Part shown: positions 32,401 to 42,001 of the stretch, in pieces
Numbering within the stretch: position 1 is the stretch's first letter
Layout: the number at the start of each line of letters is the position of its first letter
Assembly (NCBI RefSeq): GCF_023715145.1
Contig: NZ_JAMBNP010000019.1
Coordinates: 1 to 64,000 of the forward strand
DNA from: Paenibacillus glycanilyticus
GTDB lineage: Bacteria; Bacillota; Bacilli; Paenibacillales; Paenibacillaceae
Direction of reading: 5' to 3'
DNA length: 64,000 nucleotides
Program-made: the position numbers and the translations under genes
Notes under the pieces: model-generated
The model's input: only the letters and a program-made list of their open reading frames with translations
Told to the model about the DNA's origin: nothing
The model's database searches: none

Positions 32401-35253
32401 TTATTTACGTTTCTTGCGGACAAACGCTGCGGTGGAATTGCCTCCGCCATTCCCGTTGCCGCCGTCTCCGCCTTTTCTTTTCCTTTTCTTGTTCTTCCCT
32501 TCTTCGCCGGAATTATTCGCCCCGCGGGAAGAATTTTCAGTGCGCTGGCCTCCGCCGCCTCCGCTTCGGTTGCCGCGGTTGCCACGGCCGCCGCGTCCAC
32601 CGCGGCCGCCTTCGAAGGAGGAGCCTTGATCCGGATCTTCGCCCGTATCGGCGTCTCTGCCCCGGCTGCCGCTAATCGGCAGCCCCCACATATCCGTGCG
32701 CGCCCTTGCCCCGCGCACTTGCCGCGCCGGCTCGAGCGGCTTCGCCTGCTCTTGCCAAGGCGAGCGCTCCGCCGCGCCTTCGGCCGGGCGGGCCGCGCCT
32801 TCGGCCGGGCGGGCCGCGCCTTGCGCCGCTCTGCGGTCAGCGCCATCCGGCTTCCGCTTCGCGCTGCCGGCTTCGCCGGCCTTGCCGCGTCCGCCTTTGC
32901 CTCCGCGGCCGCCCGCTTGCGCGCCGTTTCTCTCTCCGCGCGCGTCTCCGCCGCGGCCATCCTTGCCTCGTCCGCCAGGTTTTCCGCCGCCGCGGCCAAC
33001 TACCGCGCCCGTGTCCCCGCCGCGGCCAAAGCCGCTGCGCTTGCGTCCGCCGCCGCGGCTGGCTCCAAAGCCCGCGTCCGCGACGCCTTTGAAGTCGCTG
33101 CGCGGCTTCATATCAACCATCTCGAAATCAATCGTATAGTCATCCATGTTGACCTGCGACACGCGAATCTTCACTTCATCGCCAATGCGGTATACCTTCG
33201 AGGTACGTTCGCCGATCAGCACCATATGAAGCTCATGGAAATGATAGTAGTCATCCGTCAGACCGCTCAGACGAATAAGGCCTTCCACCGTATTGTCCAG
33301 CTCGACAAACATGCCGAAGCTTGTCACGCTGCTAATAATGCCGTCGAATTCCTCGCCGACCTTATCCAGCATGAATTCGCATTTTTTGAGCTTATCCGTA
33401 TCCCGCTCCGCATCAACAGCCACGCGTTCGCGTTCGGAGGAATGCTGGGCGATATCCGGCATGCGCGCCGCGAGCGCCTCGTTGCGCATTTCCGGCAATG
33501 CCCCGCCGTTTTCGAGCACTTCGCGGATAACCCGGTGAATAACTAGATCGGGGTAACGCCGGATCGGCGAAGTAAAGTGGGAGTAGAATTCCGCCGCGAG
33601 ACCAAAGTGCCCCAGGCTCTCCGCATCGTATTTCGCCTGCTTCATCGAACGAAGCATAACGGTCGAGATAACGGTCTCTTCCTTCGTGCCGTGAATCTCC
33701 TCCAGAAGCGTCTGCAGGGCGCGTGGATGGACCGAATTGCCCTTGCCCTTCACGACATAGCCGAAGTTCGACGCAAACTGCATGAAATGCAGCAGCTTCT
33801 CTTGATCCGGGTCTTCATGAATCCGGTACAGGAACGGCACGCGGAGCCAGTGGAAATGCTCGGCCACCGTTTCGTTCGCCGCCAGCATGAACTCTTCAAT
33901 GATCTGCTCGGCAACGGAACGTTCCCGCTTCACGATATCAACGGCCTTGCCCTGCTCGTCCACAATAACCTTCGACTCCTGGAAGTCGAAATCAATCGCG
34001 CCGCGCTTCATCCGTTTCTTCCGAAGCTTCATCGCAAGCTCTTCCATTAGCGTGAACATATCGAGCAGATCGGCATACCGTTCCTTCAGCTCGGTCTCCG
34101 GCTCTTCTTCGGAAGCCGTCAAGATCTTGCGAACGTTCGTATAGGTCATTCGTTCCTTCGTCCGGATAACGCTCGTAAACACATCATGACGCACACGCTT
34201 CAGCTTTGGATCAAACTCCATCTCGCAGGAGAGCGTCAACCGGTCTACCTGCGGATTCAGCGAGCAAATCCCGTTCGACAGGCGATGCGGCAGCATCGGG
34301 ATAACCCGGTCTACCAGGTACACGCTGCAGCCGCGGCGGAAAGCTTCCTGATCCAATGCCGAGCGCTCCTTCACGTAATACCCGACATCGGCGATATGAA
34401 CGCCAAGCAGGTAATTCCCGTTCTCAAGCCGTTTCACATGAACGGCGTCATCGAGGTCCTTCGCGTCCTCGCCGTCAATCGTCACGATGACTTCTCCACG
34501 GAGATCGCGACGCCCCTGTTCAATAATCTCTTCTTCGGTAATGGAGTCCGGAGCCGCCTCGGCTTCGGCCATCACTTCATCCGAGAAACCTTCAGGCAAT
34601 TGATGCTTGCGGATAATCGACAAAATGTCGATACCCGGATCATTGCGGTGACCAAGAATTTCGTTAATTTCACCCTGTGCAGCCGAACGTCCTTCCGGGT
34701 AGGAAATGATCTTTACGACAACCTTCTGTCCGGTTACCGCTCCCTGGAATTCACCTTTCGGAATAAAAATATCCCGGTTAATCCGTTTATCATCCGGAAC
34801 AACGAAGCCAAAAGCCTCATGGCTTTCGAACGTGCCGACCACCTGCGTGACCGCACGCTGCACAATGCGTACAACCTCGCCTTCCATCCGGCCGCCGCCT
34901 TCGCTTTGCGAAGTAATGCGCACCAGCGCGATATCACCGTTCATCGCGCTCTTCTGATCGTTTGCATGTATGTAAACATCAGGATGATCCTTCTCATCAG
35001 GCAGCAGAAAAGCGAAGCCCTTCGCATGTGCCTGTATCTTTCCTCTCAGCAGGTTCATCCGCTCCGGAACGCCATAGCGCTCGTTACGCGTACGAATGAC
35101 TTTGCCCTCGTCCTCTAACTGATTAAGCAGCTTCAGGAATTCCTTGAATTCCGCCGCATCGCTAATGCCGTAATGCTGCTCCAGCTCTTGATAAGTCATT
35201 GGCTTGTAAGCCGTTTCCCGCATAAAATCAAGCAGTTCCTGCTCTTGCATCAT
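32401..35253 (-). CDS. rnr: ribonuclease R with long Arg/Gly-rich tail
   Basis: A 950-aa 3'-5' exoribonuclease that degrades structured RNA and takes part in tmRNA-linked decay. Order: N-terminal winged helix (MTYQELEQHYGI), cold-shock-like domains, RNB catalytic domain with the Asp cluster in DGEDAKDLDDAV (~residues 264-276), S1 domain (EFDGIISSVTSFGMFVELDN), then from ~residue 725 a low-complexity tail rich in Gly, Arg, Lys and Ala, including tandem RPAEGAA units encoded by a short DNA repeat. B. subtilis RNase R is ~780 aa, so the tail is unusually long. The ATG pair at 35253 follows GAGGTAAAC. It lies downstream of secG, as in B. subtilis (where yvaK intervenes). Confidence 0.96.
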   Translation of the reverse strand: MMQEQELLDFMRETAYKPMTYQELEQHYGISDAAEFKEFLKLLNQLEDEGKVIRTRNERYGVPERMNLLRGKIQAHAKGFAFLLPDEKDHPDVYIHANDQKSAMNGDIALVRITSQSEGGGRMEGEVVRIVQRAVTQVVGTFESHEAFGFVVPDDKRINRDIFIPKGEFQGAVTGQKVVVKIISYPEGRSAAQGEINEILGHRNDPGIDILSIIRKHQLPEGFSDEVMAEAEAAPDSITEEEIIEQGRRDLRGEVIVTIDGEDAKDLDDAVHVKRLENGNYLLGVHIADVGYYVKERSALDQEAFRRGCSVYLVDRVIPMLPHRLSNGICSLNPQVDRLTLSCEMEFDPKLKRVRHDVFTSVIRTKERMTYTNVRKILTASEEEPETELKERYADLLDMFTLMEELAMKLRKKRMKRGAIDFDFQESKVIVDEQGKAVDIVKRERSVAEQIIEEFMLAANETVAEHFHWLRVPFLYRIHEDPDQEKLLHFMQFASNFGYVVKGKGNSVHPRALQTLLEEIHGTKEETVISTVMLRSMKQAKYDAESLGHFGLAAEFYSHFTSPIRRYPDLVIHRVIREVLENGGALPEMRNEALAARMPDIAQHSSERERVAVDAERDTDKLKKCEFMLDKVGEEFDGIISSVTSFGMFVELDNTVEGLIRLSGLTDDYYHFHELHMVLIGERTSKVYRIGDEVKIRVSQVNMDDYTIDFEMVDMKPRSDFKGVADAGFGASRGGGRKRSGFGRGGDTGAVVGRGGGKPGGRGKDGRGGDARGERNGAQAGGRGGKGGRGKAGEAGSAKRKPDGADRRAAQGAARPAEGAARPAEGAAERSPWQEQAKPLEPARQVRGARARTDMWGLPISGSRGRDADTGEDPDQGSSFEGGRGGRGGRGNRGNRSGGGGGQRTENSSRGANNSGEEGKNKKRKRKGGDGGNGNGGGNSTAAFVRKKRK

Positions 35254-35374
35254 AGTTTACCTCGTCACCTCATACACCGGAGGCTTTCCTTACCGCCATC
35301 CAGCTACCGGTTGATAGATTATCATATACCGTTTAGTATACACGAATTTATTGTTCAGCATCCGTAAAATGCCC

Positions 35375-35409
35375 TGAAAAAACAAAAAACGGAGGTCTCC
35401 CTCCGTTTT
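35375..35409 (-). terminator. terminator of secG
   Basis: On the minus strand AAAACGGAGG, a GAGA loop and CCTCCGTTTT continue into a T-rich run. It lies 20 nt after the secG stop, before rnr. Confidence 0.85.
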
Positions 35410-35429
35410 CGAGTACGAATCGTAATCAT

Positions 35430-35666
35430 TTAAACTTTAACAACGTATGCTACAACAAGAGACAAGATGAAGAAGCCGCTTGCCAAGCCTACTGTTAGAC
35501 GCTGTAGGAACAAGTCCAGACCGCGAGCTTTCTGCTTGCCGAACAAATGCTCAGCACCGCCAGTTATCGCACCGGACAAACCAGCGCTTTTCCCTTTTTG
35601 AAGCAATACAACCGAGATCAAGCCAACTGCGAAAATAACGAGCAAAATCTTCCAAAAGATTTCCAT
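35430..35666 (-). CDS. secG: preprotein translocase subunit SecG
   Basis: A 78-aa membrane protein, a partner of SecYE. It has two hydrophobic segments (WKILLVIFAVGLISVVLLQ and GLASGFFILSLVVAYVV) joined by the conserved loop GKSAGLSGAITGGAEHLFG. The ATG at 35666 follows GGAGGTGG; an upstream in-frame extension to 35720 is not needed. It lies downstream of eno, as in B. subtilis. Confidence 0.95.
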   Translation of the reverse strand: MEIFWKILLVIFAVGLISVVLLQKGKSAGLSGAITGGAEHLFGKQKARGLDLFLQRLTVGLASGFFILSLVVAYVVKV

Positions 35667-35802
35667 TTGATCCACCTCCAGCATAGGAGCTCCGTAAAAC
35701 ACATAATTTGATTTTATCATAGTAGGACAAGTAATTCAATAGTTTCAAATTCCCCCGCCGCTTCCTCTATATGACAAAACCTCGGGGCATTTCGACAGCA
35801 GC

Positions 35803-35833
35803 AAAAAAGGCATCCCCTCACCGGGATGCCTTT
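35803..35833 (-). terminator. terminator of the glycolytic operon
   Basis: On the minus strand AAAGGCATCCC and GGGATGCCTTT flank a six-base loop and lead into a T-run, ~27 nt past the eno stop. Confidence 0.88.
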
Positions 35834-35859
35834 CCTTATCGCGATTACAAGCAAAAAAC

Positions 35860-37152
35860 TTATTTGAAGTTTTTCAGGTTGTAGAACGCGGATTTGCCAG
35901 CATATTGAGCAACCGAGCCCAGTTGGTCTTCGATGCGAAGCAATTGGTTGTATTTCGCTACGCGGTCCGTACGGGACGGAGCGCCTGTTTTGATTTGGCC
36001 AGCGTTTGTAGCAACTGCGATGTCAGCGATTGTGCTGTCTTCGCTCTCGCCCGAACGGTGGGAGATAACAGCTGTGTAACCAGCGCGTTTCGCCATTTCG
36101 ATTGCGTCGAATGTTTCAGTAAGCGAACCGATTTGGTTAACTTTAACGAGGATGGAGTTGCCCACGCCTTTTTCGATACCGTCGGACAGACGCTCTGTGT
36201 TTGTAACGAACAGGTCGTCACCAACGAGTTGAACTTTGCCGCCGAGTTTGTCAGTGAGCAATTTCCAACCTTCCCAGTCGTCTTCGGAGCAGCCGTCTTC
36301 GATTGTGATGATAGGATACTTCTCAACCCACGAAGCAAGCAGGTCAACGAATTCAGCGGAAGTGAAGGATTTGCCTTCGCCTTCGAGGTGGTATTTGCCG
36401 TCCTTGTAGAACTCAGTGGAAGCTACGTCCATGCCGAGGAATACGTCAACGCCCGGTTTGTAGCCGGCACGCTCGATTGCGGAGATGATTGTTGTGATTG
36501 CTTCTTCGTTGGAACCAAGGTTAGGAGCAAAGCCGCCTTCGTCGCCTACTGCCGTGTTCAGGCCTTTGTCTTTCAGAACCGATTTCAGGTTGTGGAAGAT
36601 TTCAGCGCCGATGCGAAGAGCTTCTTTGAAGGTTGGAGCGCCAACCGGCAGAACCATGAACTCTTGAACGTCAACGTTGTTGTCAGCATGCTCGCCGCCG
36701 TTGATGATGTTCATCATTGGAACCGGAAGCGTTTTTGCGTTGAAGCCGCCCAGGTAAGTGTACAAAGGCACGTCCAGCGCGTCAGCTGCAGCGCGTGCAA
36801 CAGCCATCGATACAGCCAGGATTGCGTTAGCGCCAAGCTTTGCTTTGTTAGGAGTACCGTCAAGCTCGATCATTTTGCGGTCGATAGCTACTTGATCAAG
36901 AGCGTCCAGACCGATAATTTCAGGCGCGATAATCGCGTTAACGTTCTCAACCGCTTTTTCTACGCCTTTGCCCAGGTAACGGCCTTTGTCGCCGTCACGA
37001 AGCTCAACAGCCTCGTAAGCGCCAGTGGATGCGCCGGATGGTACGATAGCGCGGCCTTTGCCGCCGGACTCCAGGGATACTTCTACTTCTACAGTTGGAT
37101 TCCCGCGGGAATCCAGCACTTCGCGTGCGTAAACGTCAACGATAATAGACAT
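35860..37152 (-). CDS. eno: enolase
   Basis: A 430-aa enolase that interconverts 2-phosphoglycerate and phosphoenolpyruvate. Family marks are SGASTGAYEAVELRDGD at the N-terminus, metal-binding Asp/Glu in LGMDVAS and IEDGCSEDDWEGW, and the signature LVKVNQIGSLTET. Length is typical. It is the last gene of cggR-gap-pgk-tpiA-gpmI-eno, 81 nt after gpmI. Codon use is biased as in highly expressed genes. Confidence 0.98.
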   Translation of the reverse strand: MSIIVDVYAREVLDSRGNPTVEVEVSLESGGKGRAIVPSGASTGAYEAVELRDGDKGRYLGKGVEKAVENVNAIIAPEIIGLDALDQVAIDRKMIELDGTPNKAKLGANAILAVSMAVARAAADALDVPLYTYLGGFNAKTLPVPMMNIINGGEHADNNVDVQEFMVLPVGAPTFKEALRIGAEIFHNLKSVLKDKGLNTAVGDEGGFAPNLGSNEEAITTIISAIERAGYKPGVDVFLGMDVASTEFYKDGKYHLEGEGKSFTSAEFVDLLASWVEKYPIITIEDGCSEDDWEGWKLLTDKLGGKVQLVGDDLFVTNTERLSDGIEKGVGNSILVKVNQIGSLTETFDAIEMAKRAGYTAVISHRSGESEDSTIADIAVATNAGQIKTGAPSRTDRVAKYNQLLRIEDQLGSVAQYAGKSAFYNLKNFK

Positions 37153-37233
37153 TTGAGTAACACTCCTTAATATTTAAGTTTATTTATAGGGTTGAAGCAT
37201 GGAAAACAAGCTGTTTTGATTCTACCTTGAAAC

Positions 37234-38769
37234 TTACTTCTGAATCAACGTTGTACCTGTCATTTGCTCTGGCTTAGCCAGTTGCAGCAGATCAAGTACC
37301 GTTGGAGCCAGATCCGCCAGAATGCCGCCTTCGCGAAGCTCTCCGCCAGCGACTGTAACGATACAAGGAACCGGGTTCGTTGTATGCGCAGTGAAAGGAC
37401 GCCCATTTTCGTCGAATACCATGTCCGCGTTGCCGTGGTCAGCCGTAATGATGGCCACGCCGCCTTTTGCAAGGACAGCCTCTACCACTTGGCCCAGACA
37501 TTCGTCAGTAGCTTCTACCGCTTTGATTGTCGGCTCCAGCATGCCGGAGTGGCCAACCATGTCGGGATTCGCAAAGTTAAGGATAATCGCGTCATGCTTG
37601 TCGGCTTCGATCTCTCTCACCGCTGCCGCCGCAACTTCGTATGCGCTCATCTCTGGCTGCAGGTCGTAAGTTGCCACTTTTGGCGAATTGATCAGAACGC
37701 GCGTCTCGCCCGGAAGCTCAACATCGCGGCCGCCGCTGAAGAAGAACGTGACATGCGGATATTTCTCCGTCTCCGCGATGCGCAATTGCTTCTTGTTGTT
37801 CTGAACAAGCACTTCACCAAGCGTATTATCCAGGTTCTTAGGGGAGTAAGCCACATAACCGCCGATTGTCTCGCTGAACAGCGTCAGACAGACAAAATGC
37901 AGATTCTTAGGGCATTTCTCGCCGCGGTCGAAACCACGGAAATCTTCGTTCGTGAATACTTGTCCAAGCTGAATCGCACGGTCGGGACGGAAGTTGAAGA
38001 AGACGATCGAATCTTCCGATTCAACCAGACCTACCGGCTCTTCATTCTCGCCCACGATAACCGTTGGCATAACGAATTCATCATAAACGGATTTTTCGTA
38101 GGATTCAACTACAGCCTTGATCGGATCCGTATATTTAGGGCCATCGCCATATACCATCGCGCGGTAAGACTTTTCCGTACGCTCCCAGCGTTTGTCGCGG
38201 TCCATTGCGTAGTAGCGGCCTTGAACCGTAGCGATCTGGCCTACTCCTACTTCTTCTATTTTCGCCTGAAGCTGTTCCAGGTAACCCTTCGCGCTGTCCG
38301 GAGCAACGTCGCGGCCGTCAAGGAAAGCATGAATAAATACTTCGTTCAGCTCTTCTTTCTTAGCCAGTTCCAGCAGGGCAAAAAGGTGAGCGATGTGGCT
38401 GTGTACGCCGCCATCGGACAAAAGTCCGTACAGGTGAAGCTTCTTGCCGTTCGATTTCGCATGGCGAACTGCCCCAAGAAGCGTCTCATTGTCGTAGAAC
38501 TCGCCGTCGCGGATCGACTTCGAAATCCGTGTCAGATCCTGATACACGATACGGCCTGCGCCGATGTTCAGGTGTCCTACTTCGGAGTTGCCCATTTGGC
38601 CATCCGGCAAGCCTACTGCTTCACCGGAAGCAGTCAGGGTTGTGTGCGGATATGTCGACCAGTAACGGTCGTAGTTCGGCTTTTTCGCTTGGGCAACGGC
38701 ATTGCCCGTTACGTCATCGCGAAGGCCGAAGCCGTCAAGAATAATCAGCGCAACAGGTTTCGGAGCCAT
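37234..38769 (-). CDS. gpmI: 2,3-bisphosphoglycerate-independent phosphoglycerate mutase
   Basis: A 511-aa manganese-dependent mutase of the alkaline phosphatase superfamily. Visible are LIILDGFGLRDD at the N-terminus, the phosphoserine site in QMGNSEVGHLNIGAGR, HAFLDGRD and ITADHGNAD. The ATG at 38769 (MAPKPVALIIL) follows GAGGGGG and begins one base after the tpiA stop; the longer frame to 38823 would overlap tpiA. In sporulating bacteria this enzyme's Mn and pH dependence helps store 3-phosphoglycerate in spores. Confidence 0.97.
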   Translation of the reverse strand: MAPKPVALIILDGFGLRDDVTGNAVAQAKKPNYDRYWSTYPHTTLTASGEAVGLPDGQMGNSEVGHLNIGAGRIVYQDLTRISKSIRDGEFYDNETLLGAVRHAKSNGKKLHLYGLLSDGGVHSHIAHLFALLELAKKEELNEVFIHAFLDGRDVAPDSAKGYLEQLQAKIEEVGVGQIATVQGRYYAMDRDKRWERTEKSYRAMVYGDGPKYTDPIKAVVESYEKSVYDEFVMPTVIVGENEEPVGLVESEDSIVFFNFRPDRAIQLGQVFTNEDFRGFDRGEKCPKNLHFVCLTLFSETIGGYVAYSPKNLDNTLGEVLVQNNKKQLRIAETEKYPHVTFFFSGGRDVELPGETRVLINSPKVATYDLQPEMSAYEVAAAAVREIEADKHDAIILNFANPDMVGHSGMLEPTIKAVEATDECLGQVVEAVLAKGGVAIITADHGNADMVFDENGRPFTAHTTNPVPCIVTVAGGELREGGILADLAPTVLDLLQLAKPEQMTGTTLIQK

Positions 38770-38770
38770 C

Positions 38771-39526
38771 TTACTTGGCCCCCTCAACGAGTGCGATATA
38801 GGAAGCCGGTTCGAGCGATGCACCGCCGACGAGAGCGCCGTCGATGTCTGCTTGACCCAGGTATTCTGCTACATTGTTAGGTTTTACGCTGCCGCCGTAT
38901 TGGATACGAACCGCATCGGCTGTTGCTGCATCGTACAGATCAGCAACTACGCTGCGGATGTAACCGATAACGTCTTGCGCGTCTTCGGAAGTCGAGGATT
39001 TGCCGGTACCGATCGCCCAGATTGGCTCATAAGCGATAACCACTTCGGCAGCTTGCGCAGCAGACAGGCCTTGGAATGCTGCTTCTGTTTGCACTTTGCA
39101 AACGTCCTTCGTTTGGTTCGCTTCGCGCTCTTCGAGCTTTTCGCCTACGCAAACGATTGGCGTAATGCCGTTTTTGAAAGCTGCGTGCATTTTTTTGTTA
39201 ACGATCTCGTCTGTTTCCGCGAAGTAAGCGCGACGCTCGGAATGTCCGATAATCGCGTATTTCACGCCAAGGTCCTTCAGCATAACGCCGCTGATCTCGC
39301 CCGTGAACGCACCGTTGTCTTCGAAGTGCAGGTTTTGCGCGCCGATAGCGATCGACGTGCCTTTTGCCGCTTCAACAAGAGCAGGAAGCGTTGTGTAAGG
39401 AGCACAGATAACGCTCTCTACGCCGGCAACTTCCGCTTTGCCTTTTACTTCGGAGAAGAACGATACAGCTTCGGAAACGGTTTTAAACATTTTCCAGTTA
39501 CCTGCAATGATAGGTGTTCTGCTCAT
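38771..39526 (-). CDS. tpiA: triosephosphate isomerase
   Basis: A 251-aa TIM-barrel isomerase of dihydroxyacetone phosphate and glyceraldehyde-3-phosphate. Catalytic residues are visible as Lys in AGNWKM, His in IIGHSERR and Glu in AYEPIWAIGTG. It lies in the glycolytic operon, 31 nt after pgk and one base before gpmI. Confidence 0.98.
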   Translation of the reverse strand: MSRTPIIAGNWKMFKTVSEAVSFFSEVKGKAEVAGVESVICAPYTTLPALVEAAKGTSIAIGAQNLHFEDNGAFTGEISGVMLKDLGVKYAIIGHSERRAYFAETDEIVNKKMHAAFKNGITPIVCVGEKLEEREANQTKDVCKVQTEAAFQGLSAAQAAEVVIAYEPIWAIGTGKSSTSEDAQDVIGYIRSVVADLYDAATADAVRIQYGGSVKPNNVAEYLGQADIDGALVGGASLEPASYIALVEGAK

Positions 39527-39557
39527 CGTAATCCCTCTTTTCTATGTTTAGACTATC

Positions 39558-40739
39558 TTATTTGTCGTTAAGAGCTACAACGCCCGGAAGCGCTTTGCCT
39601 TCCATGAACTCCAGGGAAGCGCCGCCGCCAGTGGAGATATGATCCATTTTGTCTGCCACGCCGAATTTCTCGGCTGCCGCAGCGGAGTCGCCGCCGCCGA
39701 TAACTGTATAGCCGGCAGTTTCTGCACATGCGTTAGCGACTGCACGAGTACCGTGGGAGAATGGTTCGATTTCGAATACGCCCATAGGACCGTTCCAAAC
39801 AACGAGCTTCGAGTTCTTGATCACGTCAGCGTAAATTTCACGCGTCTTAGGACCAATGTCGATGCCTTCCCAGTCAGCAGGAATGCCGTCGATGTCAACG
39901 ATTTTGGTGTTCGCATCTTTGCTGAACTCGTCGGTAACAACGATATCAACCGGAATCAGGAAGTTTTTGCCGAGCGATTTTGCTTTCTCGATGAACTCAA
40001 GAGCCAGATCCAGCTTGGAGTTGTCAACGAGCGATTGGCCGATTTCATGGCCTTGTGCTTTGAAGAAGGTGTAGGAAAGGCCGCCGCCGATGATGATGTT
40101 ATCCGCGATTTCGATCATTTTGTTGATAACGTCGATTTTGTCCTTAACCTTCGAACCGCCAACAATCGCCGTGAAAGGACGCTCAGGGTTGTTCAGCGCT
40201 TTGCCAAGAACCTCAAGCTCGCGTTCCATCAAGAGACCGGATACCGCAGGCAGGTAGTGAGCGATGCCTTCTGTCGAAGCATGCGCACGGTGTGCTGCGC
40301 CAAATGCATCGTTTACGAACAGATCAGCCAGCTCAGCGAATTGCTTAGCCAGTTCCGGATCGTTCTTCTCTTCGCCAGCGTGGAAACGAACGTTCTCAAG
40401 CAGGAGCACGTCGCCGTTGTTCAGCGCGTTTACTTGTGCTTTCACTTCTTCGCCAACGGAGTCGTTAGCTTTCACAACCGGTTTGCCCAGAAGCTCGGAC
40501 AGACGTACAGCGGAAGCCGTATGGCGCAGTTCTTCAACTACTTCACCGTTTGGACGGCCAAGGTGGCTCGCGAGGATTACTTTAGCGCCTTTTTCGATCA
40601 AGAAGTTGATCGTAGGAAGCGTTTCGCGGATCCGTTTGTCATCCGTAATCTTGCCATCTTCGAGTGGTACGTTGAAATCGACGCGCACAAATACGCGTTT
40701 GCCAGCTACTTCTACGTCACGAACACTTTTCTTATTCAT
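39558..40739 (-). CDS. pgk: phosphoglycerate kinase
   Basis: A 393-aa two-domain kinase that makes ATP from 1,3-bisphosphoglycerate. Marks are RVDFNVPLEDG at the N-terminus, ILASHLGRPNGE, and the nucleotide-binding GGGDSAAAAEKFG near the C-terminus. The ATG at 40739 (MNKKSVRDVEV) follows GGGAGGCAAC; upstream codons to 40787 are not family-like. A terminator-like hairpin and other stems lie between gap and pgk, which may lower pgk expression relative to gap. Confidence 0.98.
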   Translation of the reverse strand: MNKKSVRDVEVAGKRVFVRVDFNVPLEDGKITDDKRIRETLPTINFLIEKGAKVILASHLGRPNGEVVEELRHTASAVRLSELLGKPVVKANDSVGEEVKAQVNALNNGDVLLLENVRFHAGEEKNDPELAKQFAELADLFVNDAFGAAHRAHASTEGIAHYLPAVSGLLMERELEVLGKALNNPERPFTAIVGGSKVKDKIDVINKMIEIADNIIIGGGLSYTFFKAQGHEIGQSLVDNSKLDLALEFIEKAKSLGKNFLIPVDIVVTDEFSKDANTKIVDIDGIPADWEGIDIGPKTREIYADVIKNSKLVVWNGPMGVFEIEPFSHGTRAVANACAETAGYTVIGGGDSAAAAEKFGVADKMDHISTGGGASLEFMEGKALPGVVALNDK

Positions 40740-40785
40740 TGGTGTTGCCTCCCAGATTATGAAGTTGAAAGCATTGAAAGCATAC

Positions 40786-40820
40786 AAAAAAAGACGCCCC
40801 TTCTCGCAGGAAGGAACGCC
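40786..40820 (-). terminator. terminator-like hairpin between gap and pgk
   Basis: On the minus strand GGCGTTCCTT pairs with AAGGGGCGTC (three G-U pairs) and is followed by seven T. It sits ~50 nt before the pgk start, inside the operon, so it should act as a partial terminator. Confidence 0.65.
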
Positions 40821-40832
40821 TTCGCCTTAAAT

Positions 40833-40885
40833 TCCACCCAAGTGGAGCCGCAGACTAAGCGTATCCCGGGGCATTAACCCCGGGA
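40833..40885 (-). other. two hairpins in the gap-pgk spacer
   Basis: TCCCGGGG / CCCCGGGA (40864-40871 and 40878-40885) and TCCAC / GTGGA (40833-40837 and 40842-40846) form small perfect stems between the gap stop and the terminator-like element. They may protect the 3' end of gap mRNA. Confidence 0.5.
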
Positions 40886-40918
40886 CCTCCATGCCATTGT
40901 GGGGAATGCTAGATTATC

Positions 40919-41923
<1,005 letters not shown>

Positions 41924-42001
41924 TTTAAATTCCTCCTAAGCTTTTTAAATGACTATGGTATATATTTCAAAACGTTCTGCAGCAGAGCCTGCCGCAAATC
42001 G

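Noticed and set aside
35905..37170. A 421-codon plus-strand frame opposite enolase.
   Set aside because: Shadow of a highly biased gene; Cys/Val/Phe-rich translation without known motifs.
37264..38880. A 538-codon plus-strand frame opposite gpmI.
   Set aside because: Composition is untypical of a protein and the minus strand encodes a clear phosphoglycerate mutase.
40786..40850. A GGGTGGAA segment followed by a GGCG...GCGTC stem and T-run, resembling a T-box antiterminator/terminator.
   Set aside because: The GGTGG is part of a small hairpin of its own, the spacer is too short for a stem I with specifier loop, and pgk is not a known T-box target.
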